A stretch of 11,825 nt of DNA from Lachnoclostridium sp. UBA739 (GCA_002297865.1 DBKX01000267.1:2462-14286), one strand, 5' to 3'. Counted from the first letter of the stretch, positions 1 through 7,419 are shown. Program-made: numbers and translations. The notes: generated by a model not told the origin, from the sequence alone.

Positions 1-537
1 GTTACAGGTATCTTACATGATGCATTATCCAGTAATGGCATTATAAATGAATTACTGCTTAATTTTGGTATCTTGAAACAGCCCCTAAATTTCTTTGCAC
101 ATCCAAAATATTTCTGGTGGATTGTAGCATTTGCAAATGTATGGAAAGAAACAGGCTGGAATGCAATTATTTACTTAGCCGCAATTACAGCAATTGACCC
201 ATCTCTCTATGAGGCAGCAGCAATTGATGGTGGTGGAAGATGGGCAAAGATTCGATACATAACACTTCCTGGCATTAAGTCAACCATTATTATTCTATTA
301 TTAATGAATGTTGGTAACGTATTAAATGCAGGATTTGAAATTCAGTATTTATTAGGAAATGGACTAGTTCAGAGAGTATCCCAGACAATTGATATTTACG
401 TTCTGAAATGGGGTATTAGTCAAGGCGATTATGCAATTGGTACCGCAGCTGGTATCTTCAAGAGCTTAGTAAGTATTGTCTTGATCGTAGTGGCAAATCA
501 GATTGCAAAACGAAATGGCGAAGAGAGATTGTTCTAA
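1..537 (+). CDS. ABC sugar transporter permease, LplB-like (5' end outside window)
   Basis: This is an integral membrane subunit of a carbohydrate ABC importer (CUT1, LplB/YteP type), partnering the next gene. The reading frame is open from base 1 to a TAA at 535-537, giving 178 residues. The family is usually about 300 residues, so roughly the first 120 lie outside the window; a TTG at 73 is not a real start. Residues 71-90 of the fragment form the EAA loop that docks on the ATPase, with the core EAAAIDGGGRWAKI and a following TLPGI. Hydrophobic segments near 40-65, 93-110 and 150-167 fit transmembrane helices. The last codon is followed at once by the Shine-Dalgarno of the second permease, so the two are cotranscribed. 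The substrate-binding lipoprotein is not in the window and no ATPase is present, as is common where a shared MsmX-type ATPase is used. The xylo-oligosaccharide substrate is inferred only from the neighbouring hydrolases. Confidence 0.93.
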   Translation, partial: VTGILHDALSSNGIINELLLNFGILKQPLNFFAHPKYFWWIVAFANVWKETGWNAIIYLAAITAIDPSLYEAAAIDGGGRWAKIRYITLPGIKSTIIILLLMNVGNVLNAGFEIQYLLGNGLVQRVSQTIDIYVLKWGISQGDYAIGTAAGIFKSLVSIVLIVVANQIAKRNGEERLF

Positions 538-549
538 GGAGGCAGTAAC

Positions 550-1431
550 ATGAGAAAAAAATCAAAAGCAGATATAGCATTTATTATCTGCAACACAATA
601 TTTATGATTGCATTCGTTGTAGTCACACTGTATCCGGTACTAAATACTCTAGCAATTTCATTTAACGATGGTACCGATGCATTAAGAGGCGGTATTTATC
701 TATGGCCTCGTAAATGGACGTTAAAGAATTACCATACGGTGCTTCAGAAACAGAATCTGATAACAGGTGCTTATATCACAGTGGCAAGAACTGTAATTGG
801 TACACTGCTAGCGCTTGTAACAAATGCCTGGCTTGCATTTACAATCAGTCGGAAGCGTTTCTTATTTAAAAAAGAACTTTCTTTGTTCTGGGTAATTACG
901 ATGTATGTGAACGGCGGATTGATTCCAAATTTCTTAGTTTTAAAATCACTTGGTATGACGAACAGTTTCGCAGTATATATCATTCCTGGTATGATTAGTG
1001 CGTTCAATATGTTAGTGCTTCGTACTTACATGAACGGACTGCCAGACAGTTTGGAAGAATCTGCACAGTTAGATGGTGCTGGCTACATTACCGTATTTAC
1101 AAAAATCATTTCTCCTTTGTGTAAACCAGTATACGCTACAGTAGCTTTGTTCGTAGCCGTAGGACAGTGGAACTCCTGGTTTGATGCAATGCTGTATAAC
1201 AGAATGAGTCCAGAATATACAACATTACAGTACGAACTAATGAAACTGTTAAGTTCCGTTACCAATCAGTCAAGTTCTGTAGAATCTATGAAAAATGCAG
1301 CGGGTTCTGTAACACCAACATCCGTTCGTGCTGCTGCGACAATCATTACTATGTTACCAATTATCTGTATCTATCCATTCTTACAAAGATATTTCGTAAC
1401 AGGTTTAACACTTGGTGGCGTAAAAGAATAA
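550..1431 (+). CDS. ABC sugar transporter permease, YtcP/AraQ-like
   Basis: This is the second membrane subunit of the same CUT1 importer. It is complete at 293 residues, normal for YtcP-type permeases. The start at 550 is supported by AAGGAGG at 536-542, which overlaps the upstream stop codon, and the gap to the upstream gene is only 12 bases. A hydrophobic N-terminal helix lies at about 10-35, further membrane segments at about 77-97, 112-132, 141-157 and 192-212, and a last one at 260-278. The EAA loop runs from about 169 to 190 (EESAQLDGAG, then IISPLCKP), somewhat divergent from the consensus but typical of this subfamily. The C-terminus GLTLGGVKE matches the family ending. A long inverted repeat follows the stop. 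The substrate is inferred from context (xylo-oligosaccharides); related permeases carry other complex oligosaccharides such as uronides, so specificity is uncertain. Confidence 0.93.
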   Translation: MRKKSKADIAFIICNTIFMIAFVVVTLYPVLNTLAISFNDGTDALRGGIYLWPRKWTLKNYHTVLQKQNLITGAYITVARTVIGTLLALVTNAWLAFTISRKRFLFKKELSLFWVITMYVNGGLIPNFLVLKSLGMTNSFAVYIIPGMISAFNMLVLRTYMNGLPDSLEESAQLDGAGYITVFTKIISPLCKPVYATVALFVAVGQWNSWFDAMLYNRMSPEYTTLQYELMKLLSSVTNQSSSVESMKNAAGSVTPTSVRAAATIITMLPIICIYPFLQRYFVTGLTLGGVKE

Positions 1432-1470
1432 TACATAAAAGTGCTGGTGTATCCATTACTTTTAATTGAA

Positions 1471-1520
1471 GCTCCCGTTTAGGTGGCAAGTGAAGTAAAA
1501 CTTGTCACCTAAACGGGAGT
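1471..1520. terminator. Long inverted repeat between convergent genes, probable bidirectional terminator
   Basis: The arms 1471-1490 and 1501-1520 pair over 20 bp with only two G-T wobbles, leaving a 10-base loop (1491-1500). It sits between the permease stop (1431) and the stop of the convergent AraC-type gene (1547), where a shared terminator is expected. The T tracts beyond both arms are interrupted (TTATTT on the plus side, TTCAATT on the minus side), so termination may be less efficient than for a classical intrinsic terminator. Confidence 0.65.
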
Positions 1521-1546
1521 TATTTGGATTCTGCTACAGTTCTTTT

Positions 1547-2410
1547 TTATCGGATTGACAGATACATATTACGAAATTCAGTTGGTGTACACTGTTTAAT
1601 CAGTTTAAACATACGAATAAAAGCCGACAGGCTGGAAAATCCAGAACGAAAGGCAACCTCTGTAATGGAATTGGAAGAGTCGGCTAACAAAATTTCCGCA
1701 TAAGAGATTCGTTTCTGGTTTAGGTATTTATAAAAAGTAACATTGCTAAACTGTTTAAATAACCTTGAAAAATGATATTTACTAAAACCAGCAATAGCGG
1801 CAATCTCGTCTAATGTCAAATCTTCTGTACAATGTTCATTTATGTAATTACAGATCTGGATAAATTTTTCTGTATATTCTTTTTGCTTCTGATTCCCAGT
1901 ATCAAACCGTTTTACATTTTCGGTATAGTTTCTTCCAGTTAGAACGAACATCTCAAGTACCTTGGAATAAATCGCAGCGCTAGATAATGAATTATTGCTA
2001 TGGTATTCCTTGTTAATAGCAAGAATAATGTTGTAAATCTGTTCATAAATCATAGGTGCAGTATCTTTAGATAGCAGGATTGCAGGTGCTATTAGGCTTA
2101 ATGTTGACTCCACTTCTGGAATTTCCCTGAGGATGCCGATTTCTGCTTGAAAGATGATTCGTTCACCAGTTTCAGGAGAGCGTAGAGCATGAATTACACC
2201 AGGACAGATTAATAAGATATCACCTGCATTTAGTTCGATGGTTTCTTTGCCAAGCAAAGCAGTGTAGTTATTCTTAGTAGGCATCACGATTTCGATTGGA
2301 GTGTGCCAGTGAGCTGGGTAATCCTCATATTCTGCATTATTATAAAGTCTGATTTGGGAAACACGATTATATTCAACGGTTTCGTGTATTCCTGTTAAAT
2401 GTTCAATCAT
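1547..2410 (-). CDS. AraC-family transcriptional regulator with N-terminal cupin domain
   Basis: This is a probable sugar-responsive regulator of the transporter and hydrolase genes on either side. A longer reading frame opens at 2440, but the ATG at 2408-2410 is preferred: GGAGG (2417-2421) lies 6 bases upstream, and the longer version would run into the promoter. This gives 287 residues, normal for the family. Residues about 17-80 form a cupin-like sensor domain, with a metal/sugar-pocket-like HWH (34-36) and AGDILLICPGVIHAL (62-76). Residues about 183-282 hold the double helix-turn-helix: helix 1 around LTLDEIAAIAGFSKYHFSRL and the second around ITEVAFRSGFSSLSAFIRMF, ending in the family signature TPTEFR. 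The gene is divergent from the GH3-GH8 operon and convergent with the permeases, a typical layout for a local activator. The effector is not visible in the sequence; an imported xylo-oligosaccharide is the reasonable guess. Confidence 0.92.
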   Translation of the reverse strand: MIEHLTGIHETVEYNRVSQIRLYNNAEYEDYPAHWHTPIEIVMPTKNNYTALLGKETIELNAGDILLICPGVIHALRSPETGERIIFQAEIGILREIPEVESTLSLIAPAILLSKDTAPMIYEQIYNIILAINKEYHSNNSLSSAAIYSKVLEMFVLTGRNYTENVKRFDTGNQKQKEYTEKFIQICNYINEHCTEDLTLDEIAAIAGFSKYHFSRLFKQFSNVTFYKYLNQKRISYAEILLADSSNSITEVAFRSGFSSLSAFIRMFKLIKQCTPTEFRNMYLSIR

Positions 2411-2439
2411 AAGAATCCTCCATGTTTTTCTCTGATACA

Positions 2440-2468
2440 ATCTTATCGCGTTTTGGCTTGGATGGCAA
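2440..2468 (-). promoter_or_regulatory. Probable sigma-A promoter of the AraC-type regulator gene
   Basis: On the minus strand TTGCCA (2468-2463) is separated by 17 bases from TAAGAT (2445-2440): a -35 with five of six consensus bases and a -10 with four of six. Initiation would fall near 2433, leaving a short leader before the GGAGG and the ATG at 2410. The -35 overlaps the first copy of the CAAGAATT direct repeat (2466-2473), which would allow autoregulation. Confidence 0.5.
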
Positions 2469-2494
2469 GAATTGATAGTGATTAAACAAGAATT
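2466..2494. promoter_or_regulatory. Direct repeat CAAGAATT, candidate AraC-type operator
   Basis: CAAGAATT occurs at 2466-2473 and again at 2487-2494, start to start 21 bp, that is two helical turns. AraC-family proteins usually bind two direct-repeat half sites with this spacing, one per helix-turn-helix. The next two bases (GA versus AA) differ at one position only. The left copy touches the -35 of the regulator gene, and the right copy abuts the presumed -35 of the GH3 gene, the expected placing for an activator that also represses itself. Binding by the neighbouring regulator is inferred. Confidence 0.45.
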
Positions 2495-2521
2495 AAGAAG
2501 ATAGCAGTCAGGTAGTATTAT
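2493..2521 (+). promoter_or_regulatory. Possible weak promoter of the GH3-GH8 operon
   Basis: TTAAGA (2493-2498) lies 17 bases before TATTAT (2516-2521). The -35 is poor, as is common at activator-dependent promoters, and it overlaps the right copy of the CAAGAATT repeat. TATGAT at 2521-2526 is an alternative -10 but has no matching -35. The exact start site is therefore uncertain. Confidence 0.3.
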
Positions 2522-2568
2522 ATGATAGAATCATGGATAAAGATTGGTAAGAATAGGAGCGAGTAGAT

Positions 2569-4710
2569 ATGAGTGAACAGACAATACAGTATGCAAAACA
2601 ATTAGTAAGTCAGATGACATTAGAAGAAAAAATGGGGCAGATGCTATATCAGTCACCAGCCATTGAGAGATTAAATATTCCGGCCTATAACTGGTGGAAC
2701 GAAGCGTTACATGGAGTTGCAAGAGCGGGGGTTGCTACGATGTTTCCACAGGCGATTGCAATGGCAGCAACATTTGATAAAGAACTATTACATACAGTAG
2801 GAGATGTGGTTTCTACAGAGGGACGTGCAAAATTCAATGCGTTTTCCAAGAAGGGTGACCATGATATATATAAAGGCCTTACATTCTGGGCGCCAAATAT
2901 CAACATTTTCAGAGACCCAAGATGGGGAAGGGGACATGAAACGTTTGGAGAAGATCCATATTTGACAGCAGAGCTAGGAAAGGCCTATATACGAGGAATT
3001 CAAGGAGATGATAGAGAACATCTAAAAGCTGCTGCTTGTGCAAAACATTTTGCAGTACACAGTGGTCCAGAAGCAATCCGACATTCCTTTGATGCTAAGG
3101 TTTCCATTCGTGATATGTACGACACCTATCTATATGCATTTAAGAGATGTGTATCCGATGCAAAAGTGGAAGCGGTTATGGGTGCTTATAACCGTGTCAA
3201 TGGAGAACCAGCATGTGGAAGTAAAACATTGTTAAAAGATATTCTCCGCGAACAGTGGGGATTTGAAGGTCATGTTGTATCCGACTGTTGGGCTATCTTA
3301 GATTTCCATGAACATCATGGGGTAACGAATTCGGTAGAAGAATCTGCTGCCATGGCAGTAAAAAATGGCTGTGATTTAAACTGTGGAAGTGCATTTTTAC
3401 ATTTATATTCCGCATATAAGCAGGGATTAATTGACGAAGATTCTATTACAGCAGCAGTAGAACGTTTGATGGAGGTACGTATTCGTCTTGGTATGATGAA
3501 AGATTATCCATCTCCATATGAAGATGTTCCATATAGCTTAGTAGAATGTAAAGAACACGTAGCGTTATCTTTGGATGCAGCAAGAAGAAGCATGGTAATG
3601 CTTAAAAATAATGGATTGCTTCCATTACAAAAAGATAAGCTAAAGACAATTGCTGTCATTGGACCAAACGCAAACAGCAGAGATGGTCTGGTTGGTAATT
3701 ATATTGGAACTTCTTCCGAATATATCACACCGCTTGAGGGAATTAAACAGTATGTAGGAGAAGATACCAGAGTATTATATGCAGAAGGATGTCATTTATA
3801 TAAAGAAAAAGTAGAAAATCTTGCGCTTGCAAAAGACCGTATGGTAGAAGCAGTCCTTGCAGCGGAACAAGCAGACGTAGTTGTGATGTGTCTTGGACTT
3901 GATGCATTCCTAGAAGGAGAAGAAGGGGATGCCGGTAACGAATACGCAAGTGGTGATAAAAAGGATCTTCGTTTACCAGGTTTACAGCAGGAATTATTAG
4001 AAAAAGTAACAGCAGTTGGAAAACCAGTTGCATTATTGCTTTTAGCAGGAAGTGCGATGGACTTAAGCTGGGCAAATGAAAATGTGGATGCCATTATTGA
4101 CCTTTGGTATCCAGGAGCAAGAGGCGGAAAAGTTGCAGCAGAAGCATTATTTGGTGATATTAGCCCATGTGGTAAGTTGCCAGTTACTTTCTACGCATCT
4201 ACAGATGATTTACCACCTTTTGAGGATTACAGCATGGAAAATCGTACCTATCGTTATACGGACAGCAAAATCCTGTACCCATTTGGTTATGGTTTAACCT
4301 ATTCCAATGTAGAGTATTCCAATGCAAAAGCAGATAAAACAGAAACAGCAATTGGAGATAGCATTATGATTTCTACAGAAGTAAAGAATACAGGAAACTA
4401 TCCAGTATATGAAGCAGTTCAAGTGTATGTAAAAGATGTGGAAGCAAGCGTAACCGTTCCCAAACGTGCATTAAAGGGAATACAAGTAGTAAAATTAGAG
4501 CCAAAGGAAAGCAAACAGGTGGACATTACCTTACAGCCAAGAGATTTCGCATTGATTACAGAAGAAGGAAACTGTGTCATTGAACCAGGTGAATTTGTCA
4601 TCACAATTGGTGGACAGCAGCCAGATGCCAGAAGCACGGAACTCACAGGTAAGACAGTGGAATCTTTTGATATTACATTAACAGGAGAAACTACGGAAGT
4701 AGAATTCTAG
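2569..4710 (+). CDS. Glycoside hydrolase family 3, cytoplasmic beta-xylosidase/beta-glucosidase
   Basis: This is a retaining exo-glycosidase predicted to release the non-reducing-end sugar from imported oligosaccharides. It has 713 residues and no signal peptide, so it acts in the cytoplasm. The start follows AGGAG (2555-2559) with a 9-base gap. The GH3 N-terminal barrel spans about 15-310, with NWWNEALHGVARAG (41-54), DPRWGRGHETFGEDPYL (116-132), KHFAVHSGPE (159-168) and the nucleophile Asp239 in VVSDC (236-240). The GH3 C-terminal alpha/beta sandwich spans about 340-575; its LEGEEG (448-453) carries the probable acid/base glutamate. A fibronectin-III-like domain closes the protein (about 605-685), and no PA14 insertion is evident. 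The NWWNEALHGVA, HSGPE and SDC signatures are those I associate with GH3 xylosidases, and the adjacent GH8 gene supports xylan oligomers. A beta-glucosidase or mixed activity cannot be excluded. The downstream gene is 14 bases away, in the same operon. Confidence 0.93.
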   Translation: MSEQTIQYAKQLVSQMTLEEKMGQMLYQSPAIERLNIPAYNWWNEALHGVARAGVATMFPQAIAMAATFDKELLHTVGDVVSTEGRAKFNAFSKKGDHDIYKGLTFWAPNINIFRDPRWGRGHETFGEDPYLTAELGKAYIRGIQGDDREHLKAAACAKHFAVHSGPEAIRHSFDAKVSIRDMYDTYLYAFKRCVSDAKVEAVMGAYNRVNGEPACGSKTLLKDILREQWGFEGHVVSDCWAILDFHEHHGVTNSVEESAAMAVKNGCDLNCGSAFLHLYSAYKQGLIDEDSITAAVERLMEVRIRLGMMKDYPSPYEDVPYSLVECKEHVALSLDAARRSMVMLKNNGLLPLQKDKLKTIAVIGPNANSRDGLVGNYIGTSSEYITPLEGIKQYVGEDTRVLYAEGCHLYKEKVENLALAKDRMVEAVLAAEQADVVVMCLGLDAFLEGEEGDAGNEYASGDKKDLRLPGLQQELLEKVTAVGKPVALLLLAGSAMDLSWANENVDAIIDLWYPGARGGKVAAEALFGDISPCGKLPVTFYASTDDLPPFEDYSMENRTYRYTDSKILYPFGYGLTYSNVEYSNAKADKTETAIGDSIMISTEVKNTGNYPVYEAVQVYVKDVEASVTVPKRALKGIQVVKLEPKESKQVDITLQPRDFALITEEGNCVIEPGEFVITIGGQQPDARSTELTGKTVESFDITLTGETTEVEF

Positions 4711-4724
4711 ATTAGAGGAGTCGT

Positions 4725-5852
4725 ATGGAGAAAAAAGAATATAGAAATGTATTTGCAGAGTGTGGATACAGTGAAGAGAAAATCAGGAAACGAGTAGAAG
4801 ACACGTTTCAAGAGATGTTCTACGGTGAAAATAAGTTTTATTATGAAGGGGAAAATGAAACAGGTTACCTTGTAGATACAGGGAACATTGATGTTCGAAC
4901 AGAGGGCATGTCCTATGGAATGATGATGTGTGTTCAACTGAATCATAAAGAGGAATTTGACCGAATCTGGAAATGGGCGAAAACGTACATGTATATGACA
5001 GAAGGTGAAAATAAGGGTTACTTTGCCTGGTCCGTTCAGCCAGATGGTACCAAAAACAGTGATGGTCCAGCACCAGATGGTGAGGAATTTTTTGCGATGG
5101 CATTATTCTTCGCATCACACCGATGGGGAGATGGAGAAGGAATCTTTTGTTATTCCAAGGAAGCCAGAGAGCTGTTACATACCTGTGTGCATAAAGGAGA
5201 AAAAGAAACAGGCAATCCAATGTGGGAGCCGGAAAACAAGCTGATTCGCTTTGTTCCAGGACTTAAATTTACTGACCCTTCCTATCATTTTCCACACTTT
5301 TACGATTTGTTCGCTCTGTGGGCCAATGAAGAGGATCGTGTTTTCTGGAAAGAAGCAGCAGAAGCTAGTCGAGCATATCTTTTGAAAGCATGCCATCCTG
5401 TGACGGGATTATGTCCAGAGTACAGCTATTACGACGGAAGGCCATACGAGAAAATGCAGCACATTTTTGGAAGACATGACTGGTATTATAGCGATGCTTA
5501 CCGTACGATAGCGAATATCGCGCTTGATTATGAATGGTCTGGTAAACAAGAAGGAGACTGGCATTGCACCATAGCAAACAATCTGCAGAAGTTTTTCTGT
5601 GAAACGGTAAAAGAAAATAATCGTGCAGTTTACACAATAGAAGGAGAAGTGCTTAACGAAAAGGCATTACATCCAGTTGCAATTACTGCAACCAACGCTC
5701 AGGCGTCTTTAGCAGCAAACGGTGAATATGCCAAACAGTGTGTAATTGAATTCTGGAATACGCCGCTCAGAACGGGTGAACGTAGGTATTATGATAATTG
5801 TTTGTATATGTTTTCAATGTTAGCGTTAAGTGGAAATTATAGGATTTGGTAG
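4725..5852 (+). CDS. Glycoside hydrolase family 8, reducing-end xylose-releasing exo-oligoxylanase (Rex) type
   Basis: This is a predicted inverting enzyme (EC 3.2.1.156 type) that removes xylose from the reducing end of xylo-oligosaccharides of three or more units. It has 375 residues, close to the roughly 390 of Bacillus halodurans Rex, with no signal peptide or carbohydrate-binding module, so it is cytoplasmic. The (alpha/alpha)6-barrel landmarks are in order. The general acid is Glu60 in DVRTEGMSYGMM (56-67), and PDGEEFFAMALFFAS follows (117-131). The proposed general base is Asp257 in HDWYYSDAYR (251-260). LHP (315-317) matches, from memory, the loop that blocks the aglycone side and makes Rex an exo-enzyme. 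Endo-acting GH8 cellulases and chitosanases are secreted and lack this set. AGAGGAG (4714-4720) lies 4 bases before the ATG, 14 bases after the GH3 stop, so the two genes form one operon. Xylan-oligomer specificity rests on similarity of motifs. Confidence 0.9.
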   Translation: MEKKEYRNVFAECGYSEEKIRKRVEDTFQEMFYGENKFYYEGENETGYLVDTGNIDVRTEGMSYGMMMCVQLNHKEEFDRIWKWAKTYMYMTEGENKGYFAWSVQPDGTKNSDGPAPDGEEFFAMALFFASHRWGDGEGIFCYSKEARELLHTCVHKGEKETGNPMWEPENKLIRFVPGLKFTDPSYHFPHFYDLFALWANEEDRVFWKEAAEASRAYLLKACHPVTGLCPEYSYYDGRPYEKMQHIFGRHDWYYSDAYRTIANIALDYEWSGKQEGDWHCTIANNLQKFFCETVKENNRAVYTIEGEVLNEKALHPVAITATNAQASLAANGEYAKQCVIEFWNTPLRTGERRYYDNCLYMFSMLALSGNYRIW

Positions 5853-5863
5853 TTTGATAAGAA

Positions 5864-5900
5864 AGTGAGCAGTGTATGAAAATATGCTGCTCACTTTTTT
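5864..5900 (+). terminator. Intrinsic terminator of the GH3-GH8 operon
   Basis: AGTGAGCAGTGTA (5864-5876) pairs with TATGCTGCTCACT (5883-5895), a 13-bp stem including two G-T wobbles, around the 6-base loop TGAAAA. A run of six T (5895-5900) follows. This is a textbook intrinsic terminator, 12 bases after the GH8 stop codon. Confidence 0.92.
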
Positions 5901-5902
5901 GC

Positions 5903-5931
5903 TAGAATTCGATTTTTCAGTATGCTATAAT
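5903..5931 (+). promoter_or_regulatory. Promoter of the nagZ-like gene with extended -10
   Basis: TGCTATAAT (5923-5931) is a perfect extended -10 element. A weak -35, TAGAAT (5903-5908), lies at a 17-base spacing, and an extended -10 tolerates such a weak -35. A second perfect TATAAT occurs at 5951-5956 without a recognisable -35. The predicted leader is about 70 bases and shows no obvious structure. Confidence 0.6.
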
Positions 5932-6006
5932 GATTCTAATTGTAATTTCTTATAATAGAAGAAACACAATCAATCATTTGACAACACAAGAAACGGAGAA
6001 ATAAAA

Positions 6007-7287
6007 ATGAAAAAGTTACTCATTATCATGGTATTGTTCTCTCTAGTCGTTACAGGTTGTGGAAAAAACAGCAAACCTCAAGTTGAGAACAAAGAGCCAC
6101 AACAGTCTGCCGAAGCAACAGCTACTCCAGAAGTAATGGACGAGCCTCAAGTAACAGGTGAAGAAGGAACTGTATTTACAGACAGCAATCAGATTACAGG
6201 TTTAGCAAAGGCCATTCTTTCCAATATGACCATAGAAGAAAAGGTTGGACAGATGTTCCTTGTAAATCTGGAGTCACTAGACGATACGAAAGGTACTTTT
6301 TTCGAACATCGAAAGATAACAAAAAGAATGAAAGAAAACCTAGAGCAGTATTCTGTTGGTGGCGTGATTTTATTTTCTAGAAATATTGAAACAAGAGAAC
6401 AGACGATAAAGCTAAACAGTGATTTGCAAGCAAACACTAACATTCCCCTTTGGATTGCGGTAGATGAAGAAGGCGGAGATATTGCACGAATTGGCAATAA
6501 CCCAAATATGAAGACAACCCAGTTCCCTTCAATGGAAGTAGTAGGATCTACGGAAGGAAGCAAATTCTGTTATAACATGGGAAAAACCATTGGAACGGAG
6601 ATCAAAGAATTAGGTTTCAATCTGGATTTTGCACCAGTTGCAGATGTTCGTACCAATGAAAGAAACACCGAAATAGGCAATCGTTCTTTTGGTTCGGATG
6701 CCGATTTAGTTGCAAAACTTTCATCTGCTGTAGTGAAAGGGCTGCAAAGCACAGGAGTAAGTTCTACGCTAAAACATTTTCCAGGCCATGGAGATGCAGA
6801 GGGGGATACCCATAAGTCAAGTGTGAATATCGGAAGTGATATTAACCGTCTGAGAACTGTGGATTTTGTTCCTTTCAAGAAAGGAATTAAAGCAGGTGCT
6901 GATTTTATTATGATTTCTCATATTTCCATCAGCCGTGTTGCAGGTAATACGTTGCCAGCTTCCCTTAGTCCATTGGTTATGAAGGATATCGTTCGTACAG
7001 AACTAGGATTTAATGGGGTTGTCATTACCGATGCAATGGATATGAAGGCGATTACCAATAACTATTCTGCAGGAGATGCAGCTTTAAAGGCCATAAATGC
7101 AGGCGCAGACGTAGTTCTTGCGCCAGCTGATTTTGTAGAAGCATATAACAAAGTTGTCAATGCTGTAATCCGTGGTGACATGAAAGAAAGCCGAATTGAT
7201 GAGTCCGTTCAGCGTATACTAGAGACGAAAATCAAGAGAGGTTTAATCCTTTCCAACAACGATCTGATTTATAAGAAATCAAAATAA
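6007..7287 (+). CDS. nagZ: Lipoprotein beta-N-acetylhexosaminidase, GH3 NagZ type
   Basis: It is predicted to release N-acetylglucosamine from muropeptides outside the membrane during peptidoglycan turnover. It has 426 residues. A lipoprotein signal (MKKLLIIMVLFSLVVTGC) gives lipidation at Cys18, followed by a charged, Glu/Pro/Thr-rich linker to about residue 62. The TIM-barrel domain is about 65-415. NagZ-specific features are VDEEGGDIAR (152-161), KHFPGHGD (256-263), the Asp-His pair Asp267/His269 in GDTHKS that supplies the acid/base in this subfamily, and the nucleophile Asp342 in TDAMDM (341-346). The SDC and LEGEEG signatures of the xylosidase-type GH3 upstream are absent, so this is a separate branch. 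E. coli NagZ is cytoplasmic and about 340 residues; this form is membrane-anchored like B. subtilis NagZ (YbbD) but lacks its long C-terminal domain. GGAG (5995-5998) sits 8 bases before the ATG. It appears monocistronic, and its link to the xylan genes is positional only. Confidence 0.9.
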   Translation: MKKLLIIMVLFSLVVTGCGKNSKPQVENKEPQQSAEATATPEVMDEPQVTGEEGTVFTDSNQITGLAKAILSNMTIEEKVGQMFLVNLESLDDTKGTFFEHRKITKRMKENLEQYSVGGVILFSRNIETREQTIKLNSDLQANTNIPLWIAVDEEGGDIARIGNNPNMKTTQFPSMEVVGSTEGSKFCYNMGKTIGTEIKELGFNLDFAPVADVRTNERNTEIGNRSFGSDADLVAKLSSAVVKGLQSTGVSSTLKHFPGHGDAEGDTHKSSVNIGSDINRLRTVDFVPFKKGIKAGADFIMISHISISRVAGNTLPASLSPLVMKDIVRTELGFNGVVITDAMDMKAITNNYSAGDAALKAINAGADVVLAPADFVEAYNKVVNAVIRGDMKESRIDESVQRILETKIKRGLILSNNDLIYKKSK

Positions 7288-7365
7288 CATTTAAAACTAC
7301 CACTAATGTTTGGCGAAAATTCTCTGAAAAATTTGCTTTTTTGGATGAATTTCTCGAAAAAACTA

Positions 7366-7393
7366 TTGTTTATTTAAAATGTTCTATTATAAT
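7366..7393 (+). promoter_or_regulatory. Probable promoter of the purC-purF-purB cluster
   Basis: TATAAT (7388-7393) is a perfect -10. TTGTTT (7366-7371) is a -35 with three of six consensus bases at a 16-base spacing. Transcription would begin near 7400, putting a 7-bp inverted repeat (7404-7419) at the very 5' end of the message and a leader of about 60 bases before purC. No purine riboswitch consensus is visible in the leader. Confidence 0.5.
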
Positions 7394-7403
7394 TGTTCGT
7401 AGA

Positions 7404-7419
7404 GTATGCGTTCGCATAC
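7404..7419 (+). repeat. Inverted repeat at the predicted 5' end of purC mRNA
   Basis: GTATGCG (7404-7410) and CGCATAC (7413-7419) are perfect inverted copies around TT. In RNA this gives at least a 6-bp stem closing a GTTC loop, starting a few bases after the predicted transcription start. It could be a 5' stabilising hairpin or an operator; the sequence does not decide. An ATG at 7406 inside it opens the purC frame but has no ribosome binding site. Confidence 0.45.

Noticed and set aside
2411..2440. N-terminal extension of the AraC-type protein from an ATG at 2440
   Set aside because: It has no ribosome binding site and overlaps the predicted -10. The ATG at 2410 has GGAGG at an ideal distance.
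3743..4094. Overlapping minus-strand open frames inside the GH3 gene
   Set aside because: They have low-complexity Leu- or Ser-rich translations and no family motifs, and they lie opposite the conserved GH3 C-terminal domain, so they are shadows.
4783..5220. 145-codon open frame on the minus strand inside the GH8 gene
   Set aside because: The translation shows no recognisable domain and is rich in His, Leu, Phe and Cys as expected for an antisense shadow. The plus-strand gene is unambiguous.
5978..5983. Perfect TTGACA hexamer upstream of the nagZ-like gene
   Set aside because: A -10 at the proper distance would fall on the start codon region (6001-6006), where no -10-like sequence exists. 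The TATAAT elements lie upstream of it, so it is a chance match.
7351..7414. CGAA/TTCG elements near purC resembling Bacillus PurR PurBoxes
   Set aside because: The flanks do not match the PurBox consensus, and the spacing and orientation of the candidate pairs do not fit the tandem arrangement used by PurR.
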